Part shown: positions 1-8,300 of the stretch, one piece after another
Numbering within the stretch: position 1 is the stretch's first letter
Layout of the letters: each line of letters begins with the position of its first letter
Assembly (NCBI GenBank): GCA_964568795.1
Contig: CAZMRQ010000022.1
Span: 1 to 23,581, forward strand
Reading direction: 5' to 3'
DNA: 23,581 nt
DNA from: CAZMRQ01 sp964568795
GTDB lineage: Bacteria > Pseudomonadota > Gammaproteobacteria > Comchoanobacterales > Comchoanobacteraceae
Notes under the pieces: model-generated
Seen by the model: the letters and a program-made list of their open reading frames with translations, nothing else
Databases searched by the model: none
What the model was told of the DNA's origin: nothing
Program-made: the position numbers and the translations under genes

Positions 1-138
1 GCATCTATCACCCGATACATTTGACAGAGTCCTCATCACAGACTCAATACCCCATCAATCTCTGCCACCTTTTATCGAGGTTATCCCTGTTGCTCCACTT
101 CTTTGCTCCGTGATACAGACACCTTAAAGGCACACCAC
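1..138. other. Left-edge non-coding stretch with possible gene-3 paralogue fragment
   Basis: No complete gene is visible here. On the minus strand, an ATG at position 36 opens a frame that runs off the left edge and ends in SGDRC. A longer open stretch upstream, back to a TGA near position 57, can be aligned with residues near 60-75 of the giant protein encoded at 5324-9658: a shared W, then K/R-T-x-S and SGDR. At DNA level, positions 3-17 are identical to 9433-9447. This could be the start of a related gene continuing outside the window, a decayed copy, or chance. No convincing terminator for the helicase-like gene is seen. Confidence 0.2.
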
Positions 139-3100
139 CTACTTCAGGCTACTGGGCGGCTGATGTGATCTCGCCCCTTCTTCTTTCCTTTCATCGACTA
201 CCTTTTGTGTTCCAATTTTAGCATACAATTCTTCCCGCTGAGCTCTCAATACATTGACAGCTTCAGGCGCGATATCACGTCTTGCTTCCGAGGCCTTATC
301 GAACCCACACGCATAATTTAATGCTGCAATTGTAGCACTTCCATCCCCGTTTCCACCATAATATCCACCGATGTCATTCTTTTCCACATTCCATTCAAGT
401 CCTGGATGCAGACCAATAATCGCTTTCACATTATCTCTGTAGTTATCCATGATCTGAATGAAGAGTTGAATTTCCTCATTCGTAATACCTATATCCTCCT
501 CTGGATTAATAATAAATTTCTTAACTTTATTGAACGATTCTAATATATTCTCTACTACTTGCGGAATTGCCACCTTTGTCTCTATAATAGCGCGAATAGA
601 ATCATCATCAATATCCTCTAAAATATTGATAAACTTGTTGAATAATAAAGATTGATCAGGCAGTACTCTAATCTGTTGAAAATGAGCTTTAGCCTTCTCC
701 TTATCACATCCATTGAGTTTTTCTCTCAAAATACTAGAGTAAAATAAATCAAACTCTCCCAAATCATAAAATCCACCAAACTTCTGTATAAAACGCTTAT
801 CTAAATGCTCAAACAGCTTAAGCATATAGGGCTTATCCAATTTACCGATTTCTTCTAGATTGATAAAGAGATCTGCCTTGTCATCCCGAAGCTTTAAATA
901 GATGCTTGTTATTGTCTTGAGAATAAACCGCCATAAGGAATGAAGGTGCTGATGTTGGATGAATGATAGACGCCCTCCCTTGTCCTTGTCTATTGCATAC
1001 CGCCACATGCGGTCAAGCTCGTTATGGAACTTCCGATATGTTTCGAATGGCAAACTTTCTCCACGTTCTTGGCCCACGCCAATAAATGCTCTGGTCTCTT
1101 GTTCACACCTCACTAAGACCTCCTGAGCTTTAAGCATAATATAATTATTAAGGTATTGTTGATCTTTGATTGCTCCTTGTTCATCTAATTGGCTCATTAC
1201 TTCTTTGGTCAACCCTAATAAGAATTCTTCTGCCAATATCTTAGGCAATATCCTCTCGGTATATTGCCTATCTGACAGCCTGATTGCCGAATCAGAGTCT
1301 TTCCAATACCGCTCCCAGTCAATGACATTTTTTTGCGGATCGACCATAATTATCCCCATGTAACTTTTCTTCAAGCCCATATCTCTCAGACGTCCCATCT
1401 GCTGTATTGTATATGCGGGTGATTTCTTTGGATTGTGAATAACAACTTGATTTCTTAAATTGGGATCATTAAATCCTGTGCCGTGAACTCCTGACACTAG
1501 TGTTCCTAACAGACCTGCTTTAAACAAAGAATCAACATCATCACGGTCAAGACTGCTTTCATCAAATTGATCTTCTTTTCTCCGAAAATAACATTGTGGA
1601 ATTATGTTTGGAATAGCCTCTAGACCAGTACGGTCACGAGACGCAAAGACTTCTTGATCAAAACCCTCAGGCAGAGCTGATTTTCTCAAATGATTAACTA
1701 TTATACCACTCATCGGCGCATCTCTGTGGCCATGATTAATCCCCTTATTGTATTTCCAATTTTCTGCATCTGGAAAATAGTAAAACGTTGACGGCAGTTT
1801 CGTCTTCAATTCCTTAACACTAAACGATGGTATAGGTATATTCTCGCCTTTTTCCAATAAGCTTCTTAGACTTTTCGAATAATCTATCAACATGTTCCAG
1901 ACACTACCGCAAGCCATCCCAACACTAAGATACTTAGAGGCCTTTTCAGTAATAACGCCATCTTCCTTTAACCATGAAATAAACTCTTGTACATGAAATG
2001 CTACGTCTTGTGTATTTATCTTTCCTTTCATTTCTTCCTTGAGAACTGGATTTAACTCCATCATCTCACCTGATCTTTCATCAATATCACTGGCAGATAG
2101 AACAACGTCACCTTCTTGAGCGCAAATGCTTAACAGATAACGCAGATACTGCCTTTCAAAACCCAACCTCATTGTCGCATCACTACACTGCTCATGGGTT
2201 AAACTTTTTTCTGATAGAGCCTCCTTGATGATATCTACAGTGAGCCCTGTTTCGCTTGCGCAAACATTCAACTGATCCTTATAACGCCCTTCTCTATATG
2301 TCTCCATAGCTGTCTTATCAACATCTTCTAACTGGGGAAATACACCTTCGCGATCAATCACATTGCCATCTTGGAAAGCCTGTTGCTCAGGCATGTACTC
2401 CTCCCAAGGATTACAAACATTCCCCTGACTAATCATCACATTAATAGCCGCCTCTTCAGTTGTTGCATGAATCAAGCTCCTATCAAAGAAAGGCAAACTG
2501 CTGTGGTGCAAAGTAGGCATGACTAATATCTTGATAAGTTCATCTCTCAGTTCTTCTTTTTGTTCGTTTATCTGATCAATCTCATTGTTTATACCGACTC
2601 TCTGACATGCAATATTTAAAGCACCTCGTAATTTTTCATCAGTAGGCAAGTCTCCCAGACCTTTTTCTACATTGGAAATAAATTCACATATCTTCTTGTT
2701 CTGTTCCCTTTCATCATGTGGCATTTTTTCTCGCACAGAATTTCTGTATTGAGAATCTATAAGACCCACTCCAATACCTGAACACCTATAATCATTAGTG
2801 CTAGCTACTAGAAGAGGCATCAATATTGATCTTTTCAAACCATCCCATGACCTTACATTAAATTTCTTCTGCGCTAAACTTTGCATATCCATCACTAAAT
2901 GCTCAATCCCGCCACCCCCAATTTCATCTTTTTTCTGCTGTTGATTGAGAGAAATACGCTGAAAAGAACGCAACAGACTGACTGATTCATCCGGTGTCCC
3001 TGTCAAAGCAATAACGCACGTATCACCTAAATATTTATTAAAAAGGAGCAGCAACCCAGGCTTACTGGTCAATGACTCACCTGTTTCATCAATGGCATAC

Positions 3101-4191
3101 ATGCTCTCTGGAGACACCTTAATAGAGCCATCTCCCTCATCACAGACCCAGGAATATCTCTCAAAAGCTGCAACTAAATCCCTATCTTCGTCATTGTTCA
3201 AAAAAACTTCTCCCTCTTGGATTAGAATGACTTCTGCACCTATCGCACGATCAATCTTATCTAAATCACGCCATAACTGATCCGTGCTATGGAAAGAACC
3301 TTCAACGCCATAAGATTCAAAATCGCTATTGCCTTGAAAGACCAACTCCTCTTTTGTCATGCATCGAAATTTAACTCCTGCCGCCTCTGCAGCTTCACAC
3401 ATAACTGCTTGCATCAATGTTTTACCTGCTCCCATAACATATGACACCAATACGTTTGACATCATCGGAGTTATATATTTTGCTAAACTCTTCTTCTTCA
3501 ATTGATCCCATTGTTCATCTGTTATCTCAATCTCTAAGCCATTTTTCAATTCACTTTTTTTCACTTTGAGTATTTTTCTAAGAACTTTTGTTATCTGTGG
3601 ATCTGCCTCAGGCAAGCTATGTAGCACAGCCTTCATCTTAAAATGACATATATCAAATAATGATTGTAACTGAAACATCCTTAAAACCGGCATTTTATCT
3701 GGAATACATAAATCATCCATCTTGATGCTCTCATCAGCGGAGTTGACCCGTTTCATCATGTCATTCATGAATCGAACTTTTTCTTCAATACTCCACAGAT
3801 TAATGGCTTTTTTCTCATCGTATTTGGTTCCTAACCCAAAAAAGCCAGGACTCCACTCATGACTGACATATCTCCCTTTTCGTATATATTGAGGATGAGC
3901 ATCATTTTTTTTAATTACAAACTGCTTGATTTTTTCATACTCACTATCAGTCAGATAAATTACTTTACCCTCTTTATGCCACCTCTGGAGAGTACTTTTG
4001 TTTATAAACAGCTTTTCTGCTATCCCATCACAGTCGCTAAACTTACTAATTTGATATGGCTTTTTACACTCATACGCTATTAAGTCCTTCGTTTCATCAA
4101 CCTGTAATTTGCGAAATAAGTGCATGCGAGCCATATCTTTAAGCTTTTCTCTAAAAAGGAGGTGACTATTAGGTGGCATAACATTTCTCAT
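139..4191 (-). CDS. Large SF2 helicase-like protein with N-terminal HTH-like segment
   Basis: A 1350-residue protein that I do not recognise as a named gene. Seen in the sequence: a helix-turn-helix-like segment at about residues 54-78 (pattern A-x-x-L-x-I-x-x-STL-x-RW-x-KEGKV); a P-loop MGAGKT at 253-258; an acidic Walker B-like IDET at 367-370; a motif III-like LTGTP at 396-400; and, far downstream, GTGFNDP at 904-910 followed by QQMGRLRDMG at 930-939, which fits SF2 motifs V and VI. About 450 residues separate the two RecA-like halves, and about 400 mostly charged, helical residues follow. The MGAGKT loop and the QxMxRxRxxG motif recall, from memory, the large DUF3638/DUF3645 proteins of chlamydiae and eukaryotes; this is a weak inference. 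The ATG at 4191 has a modest TAGGT ribosome site. It may be an ATP-dependent nucleic-acid or protein remodelling factor, possibly an effector. Substrate unknown. Confidence 0.7.
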   Translation of the reverse strand: MRNVMPPNSHLLFREKLKDMARMHLFRKLQVDETKDLIAYECKKPYQISKFSDCDGIAEKLFINKSTLQRWHKEGKVIYLTDSEYEKIKQFVIKKNDAHPQYIRKGRYVSHEWSPGFFGLGTKYDEKKAINLWSIEEKVRFMNDMMKRVNSADESIKMDDLCIPDKMPVLRMFQLQSLFDICHFKMKAVLHSLPEADPQITKVLRKILKVKKSELKNGLEIEITDEQWDQLKKKSLAKYITPMMSNVLVSYVMGAGKTLMQAVMCEAAEAAGVKFRCMTKEELVFQGNSDFESYGVEGSFHSTDQLWRDLDKIDRAIGAEVILIQEGEVFLNNDEDRDLVAAFERYSWVCDEGDGSIKVSPESMYAIDETGESLTSKPGLLLLFNKYLGDTCVIALTGTPDESVSLLRSFQRISLNQQQKKDEIGGGGIEHLVMDMQSLAQKKFNVRSWDGLKRSILMPLLVASTNDYRCSGIGVGLIDSQYRNSVREKMPHDEREQNKKICEFISNVEKGLGDLPTDEKLRGALNIACQRVGINNEIDQINEQKEELRDELIKILVMPTLHHSSLPFFDRSLIHATTEEAAINVMISQGNVCNPWEEYMPEQQAFQDGNVIDREGVFPQLEDVDKTAMETYREGRYKDQLNVCASETGLTVDIIKEALSEKSLTHEQCSDATMRLGFERQYLRYLLSICAQEGDVVLSASDIDERSGEMMELNPVLKEEMKGKINTQDVAFHVQEFISWLKEDGVITEKASKYLSVGMACGSVWNMLIDYSKSLRSLLEKGENIPIPSFSVKELKTKLPSTFYYFPDAENWKYNKGINHGHRDAPMSGIIVNHLRKSALPEGFDQEVFASRDRTGLEAIPNIIPQCYFRRKEDQFDESSLDRDDVDSLFKAGLLGTLVSGVHGTGFNDPNLRNQVVIHNPKKSPAYTIQQMGRLRDMGLKKSYMGIIMVDPQKNVIDWERYWKDSDSAIRLSDRQYTERILPKILAEEFLLGLTKEVMSQLDEQGAIKDQQYLNNYIMLKAQEVLVRCEQETRAFIGVGQERGESLPFETYRKFHNELDRMWRYAIDKDKGGRLSFIQHQHLHSLWRFILKTITSIYLKLRDDKADLFINLEEIGKLDKPYMLKLFEHLDKRFIQKFGGFYDLGEFDLFYSSILREKLNGCDKEKAKAHFQQIRVLPDQSLLFNKFINILEDIDDDSIRAIIETKVAIPQVVENILESFNKVKKFIINPEEDIGITNEEIQLFIQIMDNYRDNVKAIIGLHPGLEWNVEKNDIGGYYGGNGDGSATIAALNYACGFDKASEARRDIAPEAVNVLRAQREELYAKIGTQKVVDERKEEGARSHQPPSSLK

Positions 4192-4540
4192 TATTGTTAC
4201 CTATCTTATAATCTATGAATATCACCTGAAGCATAAAAGATAAAATAGAATGTTTTAATCATATGCTTATTAGTGTTGAATAAAATAAAAAATGATGCCC
4301 TGATAGCCCCCTACAGACAAGGATCTCTTCAAACACTTCATGAATAATGAGGTATTCCAACTACCTAGCATATACATTATAACAATGAACAACCACATAA
4401 TGGCTTGTGGAATACACCCTTAGAAAAGATGCAAAACAATGAAGTAAAAGTCTCTTGCTTGATTGTGACTATTGCCGAGACTTCAAAACACTGCCTCACT
4501 ATATTTTAAGCTTTGTTACTTCATCATCCGAACTAAAAAC
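4192..4540. other. Intergenic region upstream of the helicase-like gene
   Basis: These 349 bases are AT-rich and hold no supported gene. Reading on the minus strand, an extended -10 element (TG-T-TATAAT, 4376-4384) could start transcription about 180 bases upstream of the helicase-like gene; no good -35 matches it. An 8-base inverted repeat (4352-4359 and 4408-4415, GTATTCCA/TGGAATAC) brackets that element and might be an operator. A 7-base inverted repeat (4448-4454 and 4477-4483, AAGTCTC/GAGACTT) followed on the minus strand by a short T-run lies after the ankyrin-like gene and could be a weak terminator, but its loop is 22 bases and the call is poor. Confidence 0.3.
4376..4384 (-). promoter_or_regulatory. 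Candidate extended -10 promoter for helicase-like gene
   Basis: On the minus strand the bases read TGTTATAAT, a perfect TATAAT with the upstream TG of an extended -10 element. The hexamer 16-17 bases further upstream does not resemble TTGACA, which is tolerated for extended -10 promoters. It would give a leader of about 180 bases before the ATG at 4191. Such sequences also arise by chance in AT-rich intergenic DNA. Confidence 0.3.
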
Positions 4541-5170
4541 TTACTTTTTAGAACAATATCCTGAAAAAGCATAATCACCCCTGCTGGCTATAGCGTCCAA
4601 TAAAGCAGTCATATCTTCCCCAGCTCTATTCATTAATGTCCTCAACTGAGCACATTGAATCTTGGCAGATATCACATTTTCAGGTATAACAGACTCTCTG
4701 TACATCTCTGCAACAATTCTTTTCTCACCTTTATAGTATGCGGTCATTAAACTTTTCATCATATGAACTGGCAACCCTCTAAGTATACCCACACACTTAG
4801 AACGCTGGGACACTGATAAGCGGGTCTCCTGGCATGATTTATACACTTCTTTAAGACGGTAATGCACCCCTAATAAGTCTGCTACATTGCCATGTTGGAA
4901 AGATGGACTTTCTAATGCAGCTAATTGAGTATGGAATGACTGAGGCTTATTTTGAAAAAGTAGTTTACAAATAACGACATCCCTTGCCCAAAGAGCATAT
5001 AAAACAGGCGTGCAGCTGAAAGTACGGCCTGACAAATCAGTCGCTGAATAAGTCTGACCTATTGCCTCTTTATCTTTTGTTAACATCTTCTCACAGGCCT
5101 GATGATCTGAATTCATGACTGCTTCAAGCAAATTTCTATAAGGGCTCGGATGAAAAAGAGAGCTCGGCAT
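4541..5170 (-). CDS. Small ankyrin-like hypothetical protein
   Basis: A protein of about 209 residues, not recognised as a named family. The N-terminal half looks like one to two degenerate ankyrin repeats: a helix pattern NLLEAVMNSDHQACEKML followed by a T-P-V-L-Y-A-L-W helix and V-V-I-C-K-L-L-F. The C-terminal half is predicted helical, with several Lys/Arg-rich turns. The frame stays open to a TTG at 5248, but I chose the ATG at 5170 because AAGGA lies 9 bases upstream (5180-5184), whereas the TTG has no clear ribosome site. It lies just downstream of the giant ankyrin-containing gene in the same orientation, with about 150 bases between, so the two may be related in function. A role in host interaction is possible from the ankyrin character and context only. 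Confidence 0.6.
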   Translation of the reverse strand: MPSSLFHPSPYRNLLEAVMNSDHQACEKMLTKDKEAIGQTYSATDLSGRTFSCTPVLYALWARDVVICKLLFQNKPQSFHTQLAALESPSFQHGNVADLLGVHYRLKEVYKSCQETRLSVSQRSKCVGILRGLPVHMMKSLMTAYYKGEKRIVAEMYRESVIPENVISAKIQCAQLRTLMNRAGEDMTALLDAIASRGDYAFSGYCSKK

Positions 5171-5323
5171 AATGGCACGTCCTTGTCTATTAATATTTAT
5201 CTTATTAAGATTGTCCCATGATTCTAACACATGCTTTTTTATGATCAAGTAGGCAGTTACTCATAAGCTCTGTTCTACCTGTGCTAATAGGATAAAAAAG
5301 TCTGTCTATAGATCATTTATAAA

Positions 5324-8300
5324 TTATAATGTAGGCCGTGGCAGCTCCGCTTCGAGTTCTCGGTCAGCATTTAAAAGCTTACTAAATGCTTCATCAGTGC
5401 TTAGGTGATTTTGAATATACTCTCTGATAGTGTCAGGCCTTCCTTTGAACATCTTATCCTCTAACGATGCACCAAAATCTATACAAACCTCAGCCTGCTC
5501 GTGCAAACGCCTCAAAACAGCAAATCCGAGCGGAGTTAGCTCATTGCCATAAAACGTTTTAGCTGTTTGCTTAAGCATAGAGTCTGCTTTGCTATCACTG
5601 CCCAATATCTCTCGTAATTTATCTGCACCCCACAACAATGCCGCATGAAGATGATTGTGCTGATTTTTTTCATCAGCTGTTTTTGATGCAGGATAAAAAC
5701 GACACTTCAACTCCATAAAACGGTCCAACCATGTCTGATTTTGTGCAAGCAGAAGTATAAATGAAAAATTAAAATATATACGATTAATTTCCAGAGACAA
5801 CCCCTCAAGCAACATAACAAACCACATACCCATAGTTGTGTTGCTCTCGATCTCTTCTTGACACCGTTGGTACGTTTTTTCAAGATCCTCCCATACTGAG
5901 GTCCGTTTGTAAGCTCTCATCACTTGAAGCATTGCCTTATTCAATTCCCAAAATTTAACATACCTCCTATTTTTAGGAGGCTCTATCAATAGATCTAAAC
6001 GAGCCCCTTTGCTCAACAATAATTCGACAATATCTGTATGATCCATCGCATAGTAAATAGGTGGNNNNNNNNNNNNNNNNNNNNNNNNNNNNNNNNNNNN
6101 NNNNNNNNNNNNNNNNNNNNNNNNNNNNNNNNNNNNNNNNNNNNNNNNNNNNNNNNNNNNNNNNTTTCTGTGAGCATCTAAAGTATCTAGCGCAATAACA
6201 TGATTGCATATTTCATCGATAACACTCGCCATATTTTCCTTGGCTGCTTTATGCAACAGAGTAGACCCTTCTCTATCAACCTGAACTCTACTCAAACAAC
6301 GCCTCCTATTAAATACTCTCTTCTCTAACTTAGTAAACCAGCACCAATACTGCTCGCCCATATCAAGAAGCATATGAGACAATGGACGTTCTTTCTCATC
6401 TTTGTATTGACTAATAAGACCCAGACTATTCTTTGGCCCCTTTAGCTCCTCTGCAACAGAAGGATTTTTATCGATCACTATCCGACAACGTGTCAAAACA
6501 GCTTCAAACAAAGCGCTGTCTCCCGATTTGACTGCCTTAATAATTGCATCCAGCAACTGCTTGGCCTTAGACACTTGACTAGAATCCCCCGGCACAGATA
6601 CAATATCTTCCTCATCACTATCTGAATCAACCACTGTGACAACCTCTTCCGCATGCTCATCTATACCTGAATCAACCACTGTATCTTTGAGACGCTCAAA
6701 CAGGGCCAGCTCAATTACAGAAAAGTAGGATACATGGTTCTTAATGAAAACCTTGTGTTTTAGTAGACTCTGAGCACTCTCGTGTTTTACTATTACTGCC
6801 ATTGGTAGTTCTTCGTCCATCAATTGTAAAATTTTGGCAAAATCTTTCTTGCAGTCCTCTTGCTCATTTTTATTTTTGTAGATTTCGTATTGCTTGTATT
6901 CAGCATCAAGCTGAGCACGTTCTGTCTCATCTAAACGCTGATACTTAGTTAATAAATCTACGATATCCGGACCATATCTCTTAGACAAGACCTCTCGAGA
7001 AAGTCTGAATACTTCAGTAGACAAGTGAGGATGCTTGGATAATCTGCCTAATAGATCTAATATTAATACATCTGCCAGTTGATTAGTCCGTTTGTATGCA
7101 ATGAGCTGCTCCTGAAAACTAAGATTTAATGCCATCTGCTCAATCAGAATCCCTTTCTTATCTAGAACATGTCGCAACCAACTTGCACACATACGACTTG
7201 CTGGAGAACAAGACAAACCACCGACACAGTCAAAGTGCCGCATCGAAGTCAGACGTTTTTTCAAAAAATCTTTCAACCGACTTGACAAATTGTTTACAAC
7301 TTTTCTCGTGATTTCGTGCTCTGTAGCTCTTCTGCTCTCAAGCTTCGCTAAACCTTTTTTAAATTCCTTGTGATCTTCCTTACTAATGCCAAAACATCTC
7401 TGCAAATCATCCAGATAAGGCATTGAAAGATCAGGCATTTCCAATGGAATAGTGAATACATGATGAAAAGGGAAACTGGACCCCTGCATGATAACCTGCC
7501 CGGAAAGATAGCGCCCATCACATGTCACTTGACCACTGGCATACAATTCGGTAACTGGAAATACACCACCAGAGCACTGTGCTAACTCAGAAGACGGCAT
7601 CACCACCATATGAACATAACCAATAATTGCTTCTTTCAATGAGCCATTTGGAAAATAATTCGCCCGCACAACACTTGAAGTACGCGCATGGTTGATACCT
7701 ACTGCAAACTTGGTAGCGTCCTCTGCATTAGAAAACGAACACTTCGGTGGCAGACATGGTTCTGGATAACCCAATTTTCTTAAATTGTCTGGTTTATTGT
7801 AGGCATTATAACCCCTTGCTGTTATATAGCGCTCAATGTCTGTTACGGGACTAAGTCCTTTCCCTATCTGTCGTAAGCGGTTGGTCATTTCATCTCTAGC
7901 TGGCTGTTCTAGCTGCCGGACTGCAGCACTGTAAAAATAACCCTCACAATCCCCATATTTCACTTTTTCCCCTGATACACGTGCTTGACCTCTGAATAAA
8001 ACAACACACTCTCTGTCCATGAAACTTAATGTATCTAATCTGCGAGCCAGTTCCTCCTTCCAGTCAAATTGCAGTGGATAGGCAATACGCGATCTTTTCT
8101 CTGGCAAGCCCATAGCTCTCTCTCTACTAGCCCTGGGTTTAGGCAACTTAATCATTTTTTTATGACTTGCTTCAAGTTCATCATAAGATAGCCTCCCTGT
8201 CACTGACTTTGATAAGACACATGCTTGTTGAATAACATAGGCTCCTGCCTGTTCAACAAACATTGTGCCCCCTTCAGCAGGTTCGATACATCTCTTTGAT

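Noticed and set aside
5973..6209. Minus-strand frame across the left assembly gap
   Set aside because: It exists only because the 100 N are read as open; the flanking ankyrin-encoding frame is the real one.
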